From Dichetophora obliterata (Eukaryota > Arthropoda > Insecta > Diptera > Sciomyzidae), in the NCBI GenBank assembly GCA_963920525.1, contig OY986436.1, positions 178,099,361 through 178,163,360 on the forward strand: a stretch of 64,000 bases of DNA, read 5' to 3'. Within the stretch, counting starts at the first letter, position 1. Each line of letters starts with the position of its first letter. Made by a program: the position numbers and the translations under genes. The notes below the pieces were generated by a model. It did not search any database. It was not told the origin of the DNA and saw only the letters and a list, made by a program, of their open reading frames with translations. Shown in pieces: positions 24,028 through 34,812 of this stretch.

Positions 24028-25627
24028 ATATATCCCAGTAATTACTTGAGAGCGGGATAGAGGCCTCTCTCTACTCGACAAGACCTACAAGAACATTAGC
24101 ATTACTTCATAAGTATGTTAAAATGTCGCACCGTTTTATGTATCTATCATTTGGTTTAGAAAAAGAAGACGACAAAAATTTCCAAATCATAAAACTTAAC
24201 AAGTTCAGAGATTAAGCAAATTTCCATTAATCTTGATATCTTAAAAAAGACACTTCTAGTCAAAAGGCTTAGCGCCTACAATAATACTCGCCGTTGCTAA
24301 CACGTGCTCATGGGCCCATTTCAAGCACGTCAGGCTATCACATGGGATGCTTAACAAACGTCTTATTTTCTCCCTCGCTCTCCTCTGAGTGTTGGCATAA
24401 ATTGTCCTCGTTTACCGGTTACAGTTTACCTCCCTCCCGCCACAATTTAATATGCTAATGTAGCCAATAATGCTTGCAAGACGCCACACACTCAACACAC
24501 TAATACACTCTCACAATCTCACATGCAGTCAAACACACACACATTGACACGCAGCTTAAATCGCGCAAAAACTGACACATATTGCGCGGCTTAAAGCTTT
24601 GCATGTCTGCGTGAAACATCAACGTCAACCTACACATAAACGCAGACCTTCGCGAACTGTTGTAACTGCTACTAATATTTATAGACCAAGAGTAGCACTA
24701 GAGCAGCACCAGAGCAGCACCATCACCAGCATTGCTTGTGTTGCCTCCCTACTTATTTATTGTAAGCTACAAAATTCCAACTCAACTGCAATACTTGAAG
24801 TTCCACAGCACAAACGTGATCTTCTCTGTGGATGGGAAAAGGTGGAAAGGGTTGTAGGAATATGAATGCTAGCGAAGTGCAGAGGGTTGAACGGTGTGAC
24901 TTCAAGCGTTACAAACAATTTCCAAAGCTGACAGCAAACTGACAGCCGAAGCCAAGCGTAGACGTTGATGCGGCAACAGCGAAGCAGATATTCTATATAG
25001 TTCTACTCTAGCTCATATTTTCATTGTGCGCTGCTACAAGCTCTCAATCTTACACATAATTGTGGCGCGCCACTTTTCTCCCAACCAAACATTGCACGCA
25101 TCCTTCAAGATATTTTCTTCATTTGCAAAACGATTTATTTTCTTCATATTTGTGTGCAATAATGTGTGTAATAAAATGTATGAAGTTGAGTTGTTGCTCG
25201 CTTCGCATACAACAACAACATCAATACAGCTAACTATAAGGAAAAAGTTTCGCTGTAAACCAACATGATGTGCGGCTGTTGCAGCGTCTGGTGGCTTGCT
25301 GTACTGCTTAAAATTTATACAATTATAGTCCGTTATTTATAGATAATTAGTAAGTTTTGCAACAACAATAACTGCCAGCATAAACTTTGGTTAAATATTT
25401 ATGCAGTTGTATGATGTAGATTGGTATGTATGTGTAATGAAGGCATACATAAAATATCACTCATACGCCAAGGTGGAGGCGCATGCCAATTATTAATTTT
25501 TGTTGAATGAATAAACAATGATGCAGTCAAAATGGCATAAGTAATGAACAATTCAATTGAATTTTATTTTGCACTAATGATGTTTTCAATTATTAAGAGG
25601 TGCTGATGACTTCAATAGTGAGAATAA
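24028..25627. other. CA-rich and AT-rich non-coding stretch
   Basis: CACA-rich simple sequence lies around 24480-24560 and CAACAA runs around 25205-25220. Open frames at 24599-24865 and 25026-25268 fall on this simple sequence and lack domains. Nothing else is recognised. Confidence 0.45.
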
Positions 25628-26176
25628 GGCCTTTTACACATGGAGCAATCGAAAAGTAATGCAACTACAACGCAATAGCTTAAAATGTTGGAAGCTACTC
25701 CAATTTTAAACTGAATTGCAACCTTTGCTTTCAGATGAGAAATGCACGTCACAACGCAACACTGAAAAAATTCATAACACAAATATTTTTTTAAATGAAG
25801 CTATCTTAAATAGAAACAAAAAATTAAACTAGTTAAAGCGATCTGAGTGATGAAGATGTTATTTCATATTTTTGTACGTGAAGAACTCAACATCAAAATA
25901 GAATTTGGATGCATGCATACATAAGAAACAATATTAATTGCAGATTATTCGTCGCAGCAAAAGAACGGCAGCAAACTGGTGTCAAACAAAATACAATATG
26001 CAACACAAAATTGCCGATTAAAATTGCAGCAAGCTGTGTTGCATTGAACTGGTCGTAAACGTGTTGCCAACTTGCTGTACACATGTTGCTTCATATGAGG
26101 CCTCGGTACAAATACATTGGATAGAAACTTTTGTTGTAGTTGCATTACTTTTCAATTGCTCCATGTGTAAAAGGCC
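25628..26176. mobile_element. PIF/Harbinger-like MITE with TAA target duplication
   Basis: The inverted ends are long and clean: GGCCTTTTACACATGGAGCA at 25628, repeated in inverse up to 26176. They continue for about 44 bp with one mismatch. The flanking trinucleotide is TAA on both sides (25625-25627 and 26177-26179). TWA target duplications and G-rich termini fit PIF/Harbinger MITEs. There is no transposase inside; the interior is rich in short phrases like gttgca and caacac. Length is 549 bp. Confidence 0.85.
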
Positions 26177-26469
26177 TAACAGTAAAGAAATGTGTAATAA
26201 TAAAAAAAGTTTATTTAAGGATTTTATTATTTTAGGATATATTCGTATTTTTAAAAAAATTTAAGGCCTAATGCTACAGGCATCACATACTTCGTAAGCT
26301 GGAGTATGACTACTGGGGAAGTCAATCCCAGTATCCCGGACGAATTAAGCCCTTAAATCCCGGGATTTTCTTTTCGGAATCCCGGAATTTTTAAATAAAA
26401 TATTACTTTTACAAATATTTATGTAAATGCAACCATTTCAATTTCTGTTGATATGAAATAAGATTTAGA

Positions 26470-26760
26470 AAAACCTATTATTGAAGCTGGGAAAGATTGT
26501 AAGGATGATGAGTGTGAATCACTTAAGCAAAGAATTTACAAAGTTTTAGAAGAATTTGCAACATCGGGAAGTCCGCTTTGTATTTCGAAATTGTCAGATA
26601 TTCTGACTTATGAAATAATTTTGTTTTGTAATGAAGGCAATCGCGATCGAAACTTACAAATTGCTTACGATTATCGTGCAACTATTTTTTCAACTAGCAT
26701 AGAAAAGGAGTAGTGCTTCTGATCAGCTGTTTTTATTTGTAATAATATCCCAACAAAACT
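26470..26760 (+). pseudogene. hAT C-terminal transposase relic in copy 2
   Basis: The frame reads DLEKPIIEAGKDCKDDECES, then SGSPLCISKLSDILTYEI, then NLQIAYDYRATIFSTSIE, followed by two stops where the family has the SERCFSSAG motif. The coding part begins only about 150 bp inside the end, so the transposase's N-terminal and catalytic regions are deleted. It can dimerise at best in theory and cannot be active. Confidence 0.7.
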
Positions 26761-27742
26761 CTCTAATGAAAAATAAGACACATTGATCAGCTTAACGTAT
26801 TACTTTAAAAATAATTTAAAAAAAAAATAATTTTTAAAAGTCTTTTCTAACCTTAATTTGCCTTATACACAAAAAAACAAGAAGACGATGTCTAAAAAAA
26901 TTGTAAACATGTAAATAATAATACCTTAAACTGTTCTGTGCTTTATTTTTTACATCTCTTTGTTTTTTGAATGAATACAATTTGCTAATCATTATTATTA
27001 TTTAGGTTTTTTTGTGTTTATTAAAAATAAGGGTACTCACAATTGTATGGTATCGTGGTATTGTTGTTTTTTGCCACAATTATGAGCAGCTTTCAAAATA
27101 GAATTTGTGGTTGGGAACCAGCCACTATAGCTTTTTGTTACTATGTAAATAAATTTACTATAAAATTTGATATATTTCATTAATATATGGCATACAAAAG
27201 CTTAACTTTATTTAAGCGATCATTTATTTGTGGATCTTTAAAAACCACGTTCGTTAAACATATCATTTAGCTACTTAAAATTACCACACTTTTGGTTTTT
27301 AGACATTTCATGAAAAGCATAAAAAAATATAAAAGCCACGGGGTTTTTTAACTTCACTGAAAACAACGTCATTGGGAATACCTTAAATGTATTTTGTTTT
27401 GTTTTCGTTGCTTAATAAATCAATTAGTTTACATTTTCTAACACGTTTTTACTAGCTTCATTTCATGTCTGTCTCGTACAAATCTTGGAATCCATTTTAA
27501 ACAAACTTCCCGATGAGCTAGAGTTTAGAAACTTAAAATGTAGCTCAAAAATGGATTACAACACAATAATCACTTATTTTCTTGTCTGTACGTTTATTTT
27601 TTTGGATAAAATATGTTATTATTTGATCCATACATATAAACATACATATTAAAAATCAAACAAAAATACTGAAAAGCTCTTTGACATTTTTAAATTTAAA
27701 AAATTCACAACTAAAGTGAATTTATTACGGCATTTAGAAACA

Positions 27743-27842
27743 GTTTTGGTGTAAGCTCTGTGCCTTAAAGCGTAAGGCGATTATTTAATAACCACACGGT
27801 AGTGAGTTCGAGCAATGTGGACGGATTTATTGTTTTTTTTTT
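27743..27842 (+). other. tRNA-like unit 1 with T10 tract
   Basis: An A-box-like TGGTGTAAGCT at 27747 is followed 59 bases later by a B-box-like GTTCGAGCA at 27806, then by ten T at 27833-27842. The spacing fits a Pol III type 2 promoter and a terminator. The cloverleaf is poor, so this is not called a tRNA. Confidence 0.5.
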
Positions 27843-27980
27843 ATAAAACAAATTCAAATTTTAAAAAATTCACCATGAGGGTGGAAAAAATTGTAAAAAA
27901 ATAGCTTATAAAATTTTTTTATATATTTAATAAGAAAATAGTTTGATTTATTGCTATTTAAAATATATTTCTTTGTGAAT

Positions 27981-28081
27981 TCTGTAACTCAGAGCGAAGG
28001 GCGCTTGCTTTACAATCGACAGGTTGTGAGTTCGAGCCACAGCAATATCAATGGATTTTTTCCGGTTTTTTTTTTTTTTTT
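27981..28081 (+). other. tRNA-like unit 2 with T16 tract
   Basis: The D-arm-like ACTCAGAGCGAAGGGCG, the anticodon-arm-like GCGCTTGCTTTACAA and the B box GAGTTCGAGCCACAG follow in tRNA order. Sixteen T follow at 28066-28081. The stems are imperfect. Confidence 0.55.
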
Positions 28082-28130
28082 GCTTAATTTTTAATATTTA
28101 TAGAACTATTTCGGTTTTTTGAACAAATCA

Positions 28131-28215
28131 GCCTTTGTAGTCTAGTGGAGAGAGTGCGCTAGATTAACAACCTAGAGGTCCCTGGTTCGAATCCGGGTTC
28201 GGGTATGGTTTTTTT
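28131..28215 (+). other. tRNA-like unit 3 (loop TTAACAA) with T7 tract
   Basis: This is the most tRNA-like of the three. GTCTAGTGGAGAGAGTGC matches a D arm. The anticodon loop TTAACAA sits in a four-pair stem, giving AAC (Val) by position. The T arm is CCTGG-TTCGAAT-CCGGG with five pairs, one a wobble. The acceptor halves GCCTTTG and TTCGGGT pair badly, so a working tRNA is unlikely. Seven T follow at 28209-28215. Confidence 0.65.
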
Positions 28216-29094
28216 ACTTTCTTTGTTCTTTCCTACATTTAAGAATTATAGAAAACGAAAAATGTACAGCTAAATTGTGGAAAACGGGGAATTAAATGAC
28301 AGGAACAAATTAGGGCTGGAAATACTTGTCTAGGTTAAGGCATAATACTAGCCTCAGTTAAAAGTAATTCAAAGCCTTGTCTTTCACGTTTGTTTCGCCT
28401 TATCAATAATTTACGTATGGTTAAGGGAGTCCAATCCCGGATGCTTTTCTCGATCCCGGGATTCTGGGATTCGTTCGAGATTGAAAATTTTAAGAAGTAA
28501 ATAAGGAATAATTTAAACATTTTTAAAACAATTTTTGTTATGTATTACTTGAATTCAAAAAATGTAAATTAATTCATTTATAAAGTAACAAAAACACACA
28601 AAAGACATTAAGAGTATTCACAATTGAGTTGTTTTCAGTATAGTTAAAAAATTCCGTGGTATTGATACCACACTTTACCAAGCGGTTTTTATATTTTTGT
28701 ATGTTTTTCATGAAATCTCTAAAAGCCAAATGTGTGATCATTTTAAGTAGCCCAATGATATGTTTAACGAACGTGGTTTTTAAGGTGGTTTTGTGGTTTT
28801 TTTATTTTCTAATTGCAAAAATTAAAGAAGATCAAAATGCAAGTTAACCTTTTTTATGCCATATATTAATAAAATATATAAAATTAGATAGTTAATTTAT
28901 TTGCATAGTAGCAAAAAGCTATACTGAGAGGTTCCCAGCCACAAATTCTACTTTAAAGGGTGCTCAGAATTGTGATTTTCAACTATGGCAAAAAAACACA
29001 ATACAACTATACCACACAATTGTGAATATCCTTCATGTTAATAAACACACAAAACTTAAATTATATTAATGACTAGCAAATTGTATTAACACAA

Positions 29095-29614
29095 CCCTTT
29101 CAGTGGATTTGCCCAATATATTGGACACATCAGAAAGTCATTTTTATATGTATTTATTTTGCAAAGCTTTTGTTTAAATCAAATTCTTTGGTGCTATGAA
29201 AAAAACGAACCAACATAATAACAATAAATTTAGAGAGATATTTGACATAAAAGTCAGTTGGATTTTTGGTTTTATGCCGAAGAAAAGCAAAACAAATTTT
29301 ATAAGAAAAAATGAACCGGACAAAAATCAAATTTATATTTTGTATCTTTTTTGACTTTAATGATAAGAATATTAATAGGGTTTAAGAAATAAAGAACTAA
29401 AGGGTTGAAAACCTTTAAGGGAATAAATTCTTTTTTAAATTCTTTTTTTTTGTGCCAACCAGGAGCAAAATAATTTTTTCTTTGTACAAGCTTGCAAAAC
29501 GTTAGTAGCGCAGGTTAAAATCAAAAGTATGTTTGTTCATCTTTTAAGGACCTTAATGATAAGAATATTACCTCAAAAAAATTATTTTGTTCTTAGTTAA
29601 GCCTAGATAGAGTG
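29095..29614 (+). mobile_element. piggyBac-type MITE inside hAT copy 1
   Basis: The left end reads CCCTTTCAGTGGATTTGCCC and then AATATATTGGACACATCAG, matching the MITE at 56898-57050 and the full piggyBac ends at 45140. The right end is drifted (tagatagagtg) and is followed by TTAA at 29615-29618; the left TTAA has decayed to acaa. The sister hAT copy lacks this segment. Inside, the phrase TTAATGATAAGAATATTA occurs twice (about 29357 and 29553), so the MITE has an internal duplication. Confidence 0.75.
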
Positions 29615-29814
29615 TTAAAGAACAAAATATATAAAAAATAAAATACTGAACAGTTTAAGGTATTACTATATAAATGTTACACTTTTTTTTTGTGCATAGT
29701 CTTCATGATTTTTTGTATTTAAGGCAAATTAATTTTGGAAAAGCCTTTTCAAAATTAAATTTTTTGTTTTAATTATCTTAAAAGTGATCATTAAGCTGAT
29801 CAACGTGTTTTATT

Positions 29815-30130
29815 TTTTATTGGACAGTTTTGTTTGGATATTATTACATATATAACCCACTGATGAGAAGCACCGTTCTGATTCTATGATAGTTGTAGAA
29901 ATAGTTGTACGATAATCGTAAGCAATTTGTAAGTATTGATCACGATTGCCTTCACCACAAAAAAAAATTACATCCTAAGTCAAAATATCTGACAATTTTG
30001 AAACACAAAGCTTACTTCCCTATATTGCAATTTTTCTAAAACTTTGCAAAGTCTTTGCAAAAGTGTTTCACACTTATCGTTCTAACAATCTTTTTCAGCC
30101 TCAATAAAAGGTTTTTCTAGTTCTATATTC
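29815..30130 (-). pseudogene. hAT C-terminal transposase relic in copy 1
   Basis: The minus strand reads LQIAYDYRTTISTTIIE and then SERCFSSVGYICNNIQTKLS, the hAT dimerisation motif, before a stop. Compared with copy 2 it keeps the SERCFSSxG motif. The catalytic region is deleted, as in the sister. Confidence 0.75.
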
Positions 30131-30330
30131 ATATCAACTTAAAATTAAATGTTCGTATTTACATGAATATTTGTAATATAAATTTTTTATTTAAAAATTC
30201 CGGGATCCTGAAAGACAATCCCGGGATTTAAAGAGGCTTAAATCATCCGGGATCCCTAGTATGGTTCCAATCAATTCCTTTAACTAATCTATCCCTTTCC
30301 TTTCAGGTCAAAGACCAAACCTTGTTTGTA

Positions 30331-31463
30331 AAGGATGATTTTTATAGAGCGATACAAGTTCAAATCATAATAAAACATAGTAATATAGTATCTCGCCGAT
30401 AACTCTTCGAATGTTGATTTCCAGGTGTTCAATTGTTTGTGGTTTATCGACGTAGGCAAGTGACTTTACATAACCCCAAGGAAAATAATCCAATGGGGTT
30501 AAATCACACGATCTTGGGGGCCAATTAATTGGGCCATTTCGTGAAATTATTTCTTCGTCAAAAGTTTCCTTGAGTAAATCAATTGTAGCGCCCGCTGTGT
30601 GGCATATGGCTCCGTCCTGTTGGAACCACATATCAGCAAGAGGTACGAAAAAACTTCGAATCATGTTCCTATACTGTTTACCATTGACAGTAACATTCTG
30701 ACCATCATGGTTTTTGAAAACATATGGGCCAATGACTCCGCCAGCCCATAAAGCGCACCAAACAGTAATTTTCTGTGGATGTAATGGTGTTTCGACAAAA
30801 GCTTGTGAATTCTCCTCACTCCAAATACGACAATTCTGTTTATTTACGTACCCATTCAACCAAAAATGGGCTTCACCGGAAAATAAAATTTTCCATGGAA
30901 ATTTAAAATCAATATCAATTTGTGCTTCAGCCCATTCGCCAAATTGGCGGCGCATTCGATGGTCGTTTGGCTTTAATTCCTGCACAATTTAAATCTTGAA
31001 AGGTTTTAAGCCAAGATCTTTTCGTAAAATCTTCCATAAAGTGGAAGGACACAACCCCAGTTGCTGAGAACGGCGACGAATCGATTGATTAGGATCATCT
31101 TCAATTATTTCCTGTACAGCGGCTACAGATTCTTCAGTGTGCACTGTTCGGCGTCTCACGGGATGCACATTATCAGTAACAGTAAATATGGTCCGAAAAC
31201 GATCTATTGTTCTTGGAATTAGCAGCTCTGAAGGACGATTATGTACGCCATAAGATAGACAAGGTACACGATAAGTTTGACGAATAGAACCATTATTTTG
31301 ATTAAAAATTTCCACAATTTGCACGCGTTGCTCTGGTGTAAGTCGATCCATAATAAAATGTCAAAGCAAACTAAACTAAAAACAACTAGCAACTGTTCAA
31401 TGCATGGTCAAATAAATCATTGATGCCAACTCAAAGCTGTATCACTCTATAAAAAACACCCTT
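30331..31463 (-). mobile_element. mariner of DD41D (rosa) type, 1133 bp
   Basis: Inverted ends AAGGATGATTTTTATAGAG (30331) and, inverted, AAGGGTGTTTTTTATAGAG (ending 31463) agree at 17 of 19 positions. TA lies on both sides (30329-30330 and 31464-31465). A transposase on the minus strand fills the element. Confidence 0.9.
30365..31351 (-). pseudogene. DD41D mariner transposase, one nonsense codon and lost first Asp
   Basis: One continuous frame of about 328 codons is broken only by a TAA at 30986-31004, between GLKPFKI and QELKPNDHR; CAA to TAA is the likely change. The N-terminal part (31351-30989) has a helix-turn-helix region with TPEQRVQIVEIF and PSTLWKILRKDLGL. The catalytic part has FSGEAHFW where the family has an Asp in place of Gly, then WFQQDGAICHTA (second Asp) and RSCDLTPLDYFPWGY (third Asp). 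The last two acidic residues have 41 residues between them, the mark of the rosa lineage. The missing first Asp alone would abolish catalysis. Confidence 0.9.
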
Positions 31464-31465
31464 TA

Positions 31466-31847
31466 TAAAGCGAATGCCCTGGTTTTTTGATCTTTTTAAA
31501 AAAAAAATATTTTGCCACCTTCTGTGGTGAATTTTTAAAAATTCGAAGTTTTAAAGTTTTTAAAATTTTTTCACACAGACTAAAAATGAGAAAATAATTG
31601 TTTAAATAAAAAAAATTTTAATATAACGTTTCTAAAACGAACTAAAAAAATATAAAATAATTTCTCCTAGAGTGGGGCTTTTAGTTCTCCAAAAACTTGG
31701 GGCAAACTTGAATCTACCATCCATGCAAGTGCTTCTATTCTGACAGTCAAGGGACCTGGGTAAAGAAATCATTTGTTCAATCAAAACGTCCTACAATTGT
31801 TAATAACACTCCTTGCTATTTTTTTTTTTTGCCTAAATTATTATTTT
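31466..31847. other. AT-rich remainder of the inserted block
   Basis: This lies between the mariner and the resumed hAT copy 2. No gene is seen. It probably belongs with 27438-28414 as the far end of the same insertion. Confidence 0.4.
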
Positions 31848-32004
31848 TTAGTTTTAAGTAATGCAAAATAAAAAATTGTATTAAAAACGTTTTGAATTAT
31901 TTACTTCTTAAAATTTTCAAACCGGAACTAATCCCGGGATCCCGGGATCGAAAAAAGCTATGACGGGTGTCAGCTATGATGCACGACTGAAAGCTTACTC
32001 CTTA

Positions 32005-32969
32005 CACTCTAAAAAGAAACTTGCAAATTTACCAATTTTGTTGAATTTTCAAATAATGAGGAATTTTATATTGATATTTGAGTTTTTACTATTAAACACA
32101 ATCCTTAGCAATATTTAACAACAAATGTTGAACTTTGCTGCAATATCAATTGCAAATTTTTATATTACAACATAAATTGAATTAAAATTAAGCAGATATT
32201 TTCAGCACATGGTCATTCGAGTCTGCTTGTCAAGAGTGAGGATCATGCTTTAAAAATTATCTGAATGTAATTAAAAAAAGTTTAGTAAGAATTTGTTTGT
32301 TAAGTGTTAAGTTGTTAACAGTTAAATGAAAACAACATGTTAATAAATAAATAAAGAAATTTGTTTGTCAAATAAACAAAAAAATTCTAGGTTTCATTTG
32401 TCTACCTCTTTAGGATACTCATAGAGAAGAAATTCTCTATGCAAGTGTCTGTTCTGCGTTTTGTTATATCAAGTACCAATTTATTTAGAATTATAATTAA
32501 ACAAAAAACCAAAATATGATATATTTCTGCATTACTACCAAAACTATTAAGTTATAAAGTATATAAAAATATGTTTTAATATGTAAACTTATTAGGAATG
32601 TTTTTAAGAAAATGTATTTACTTGAATAACAGCAGAAATTTGTAAATACTAAATGTAAAATAATGTATTAAAACTAGGTGAAACTTGTTTAATTTTACTA
32701 ACATTAGGGTTGTAATTTTAAAATAGTACTACGTATATTTTGACTACATTAAACAATTGATGTTTAATTTTGCTTCAATATCAAAATAATTTATTTAGTA
32801 TTACTATATATTTTAATAAAATTAAACACTATTCGTTAAATTTCACTACATATCATTAAACAAACAACATGTTGAATTAAATAAGGGTGTGTAAACTTAC
32901 TACAGTTATGGTAGCTAACCCGTTGCCTACAACTGTTGTAGTAAATTTTAATAAAAACTTTTTAGAGTG
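32005..32969. mobile_element. MITE with CACTCTAAAAAG ends and TTA target duplication
   Basis: Inverted ends CACTCTAAAAAG (32005) and CTTTTTAGAGTG (ending 32969) are flanked by TTA on both sides (32002-32004 and 32970-32972). The interior is AT-rich and repeats phrases like tttgctncaatatca at about 32135 and 32775. No transposase is present. CACT-starting ends with a 3-bp duplication would suit CMC/CACTA, and TWA would suit Harbinger; I do not decide. Confidence 0.75.
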
Positions 32970-33094
32970 TTAGATCGATTAACTTGGAATTTGAAATATA
33001 TGTAACTAGCAAGGCTTTGCTCGCGATACGTAAATAATTCCTTCTTTTTTTCAAATATTTCTTGTTCTTATGGAAAATCATATAGAAAGACAAT

Positions 33095-34148
33095 CAGTGT
33101 GACCGTTTTCTCCAAGTGATTTCCTACTAAATCTCTAGACAAAAACTACTAAAATCTATTAAAAAATTCAAAAACTACCAAAAGCACATAAAACTACTTT
33201 TTACAAATTTCAACAAAATCTTTATTAACAATACAACTTTTCACGTGAAGCATTTGAAACTGGCAACATCATCATATCCTTGCAAAATGAAGCAATATTT
33301 TTATATTTGAAGTTATTGCCGCCATCTCGTAGGTTGCCAATTGCTTCCAAGAAATGTTTAACTGTTTTTTCAGCGCTTTAAGAAGCTAATTTTAAAATAT
33401 TTTCAACTAAATGCATTTTACGATACTTTTCATAGACTGCCTGTAAAACATTATCTATTTTTAGTAAAATAGAAAAGCGCTTCATCAATTTGACAATACT
33501 TTTCAATTCATCATAAACTGCGACTTGCGCATATAAATATCTGACTTCCTTAAAAATAGATTCCTGTATGGGCAGTCAATTTTTAAGTTGAACAAATAAA
33601 TGTACCATAAAGTTTTGACATCTTTTAAAAAATTGGATTGCTGTTGGAGCTAGATCTTTGTTTGGTTGTTACTTCTTTGCTTTTTCGGAGTCGTGGAATG
33701 CTTTTTATAAAACGTCACTGAGATTTTAACATTACGTGGAAAGATACTTATATTGTGCTCTGTCAAAAAGCATACATCTTTAATTCAGCTCTCCTCGTTT
33801 GTAAAATTGTATTACTTATAAATTAGCTGGCAATCTGAAAAAAAAATTTTTAAATCTAGTAATTACCTTTGAGCGTCCTTTGTAGTGCTCTGAGTTTTTA
33901 ATATGCTTGGAGGTTGTTGCGTGGTCCTTGATGAATGGCGGCTCAAAATAGCCCAATCGAACGCCTTAAAAAATGCACCTTGCAAAATTGCAACAATGAA
34001 GAAGGAAGTGAAAAACTATCACACGATGTAAATCATAAAAAACTACCAAAAACTACTAAATCTAAAAAGCTACTAAAAAAAAAAAAATGCCAAAACAAGT
34101 TTAAAAACTACCAATTTAGTAGTAAAACTACTAAAAATGGTCACTCTG
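33095..34148 (-). mobile_element. Short degraded hAT element
   Basis: Ends CAGTGTGACC (33095) and, inverted, CAGAGTGACC (ending 34148) match at 9 of 10. The 8-bp flanks AAGACAAT and AACACAAT match at 7 of 8. Subterminal repeats of ACTACTAAAA occur at both sides. The element is 1054 bp, much shorter than an autonomous hAT. Confidence 0.85.
33270..33720 (-). pseudogene. hAT transposase fragment in the short element
   Basis: The minus strand reads IQFFKRCQNFMVHLFVQLKN, then VYDELKSIVKLMKRFSILL, then FKYKNIASFCKDMMMLPVSN, broken by stops. This resembles the region just before the hAT dimerisation motif, where LP-SNA is typical. The catalytic core and BED finger are not visible. Confidence 0.6.
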
Positions 34149-34156
34149 AACACAAT

Positions 34157-34812
34157 GTAAGAACATTTCTATACTTGCAAGACTTAAAATAAAGTACAAA
34201 TATTTAAAAATTTAAATATGAAATTTGTATGGAACTTGAAATTGAGTATTGACAATACAGACAAACAGAATACGACAGGATTGTCAAAATAGATTCCTAT
34301 TTTATAGAAAACAACTAATTTAAAAGGACAACTAATTTAAAATTGAATAATTATTTTTTTTTCAATCACAGCTGGTAGAAATTTGGATTTTTTTTTAATC
34401 GAACTAACATATTTTGTATGGCGATGTCTGATAAATATGTCAGTTGACCTTCGCCTGCATATGTTTTCAACTACTTGAAAATAAGTAGATTTTAAATTAG
34501 TTGATAGTTTGATTAAAATACATCAATTAAAAACTAGTTAATTTTGCAGTTTTTGAAAATGAATTTAAAAACATAAAAGTAGATCATTATTATTTATCAA
34601 AAAGATAACTCCTAAGAAATCGTAACGATTTAACCGAATATTATTTTTTTAACTTTTCTTACTACTTTTATGCTAACAACTCTTTTAAAAAGCTGTTATT
34701 CAATTCTACACAAGAAACAACAATTTTTAAAGGTTTTTTGATTTTATTTAATTTTTTCTTAAAGACTTTTTATTAAATACCAGAATTCTAAAGTATGTTT
34801 TTAATAATTGAT
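34157..34812. other. AT-rich spacer, nothing recognised
   Basis: No frame or repeat is recognised apart from short A/T runs. Confidence 0.4.

Larger units (their letters stand above)
27438..28414. other. Inserted DNA carrying three tandem tRNA-like units
   Basis: This block is absent from the sister hAT copy. It holds three units (27743-27842, 27981-28081, 28131-28215), each with tRNA-like box sequences and a following oligo-T run on the plus strand. No protein-coding frame is recognised. Its other end should be near 31848, with a second hAT copy and a mariner inserted in it. Its family is unknown. Confidence 0.55.
28423..30258 (-). mobile_element. hAT deletion derivative, copy 1, exact 8-bp target duplication
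   Basis: GTATGGTT flanks the element exactly on both sides (28415-28422 and 30259-30266). The ends are AAGGGAGTCCAATCCCGG at 28423 and, inverted, TAGGGATCCCGGATG at 30258, with CCCGGGATT repeats inside. It is the inverted sister of copy 2. A 520-bp piggyBac-type MITE (29095-29614) lies inside, so the unbroken length is about 1.3 kb. Only the tail of the transposase remains. Confidence 0.88.
26317..31967 (+). mobile_element. hAT deletion derivative, copy 2, split by about 4.4 kb of other DNA
   Basis: The left end at about 26317 has the CCCGGGATT subterminal repeats. The sequence runs to about 27437 and there stops matching its sister copy. The matching sequence resumes at about 31848 and runs to the other CCCGGG-rich end near 31967. 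The sister copy (28423-30258, inverted) has these two parts joined, so 27437-31848 is a later insertion. Near the left end is a relic of the transposase C-terminus. The outer ends are worn, so the 8-bp duplication is not certain. Confidence 0.7.

Noticed and set aside
24599..25268. Frames of 88 and 80 codons in the CA-rich stretch
   Set aside because: Composition follows the simple repeats (His, Thr, Ser); no domain or splice context.
28131..28205. Functional tRNA-Val (AAC)
   Set aside because: T arm and anticodon arm fit, but the acceptor halves do not pair over most of their length, so it is listed only as tRNA-like.
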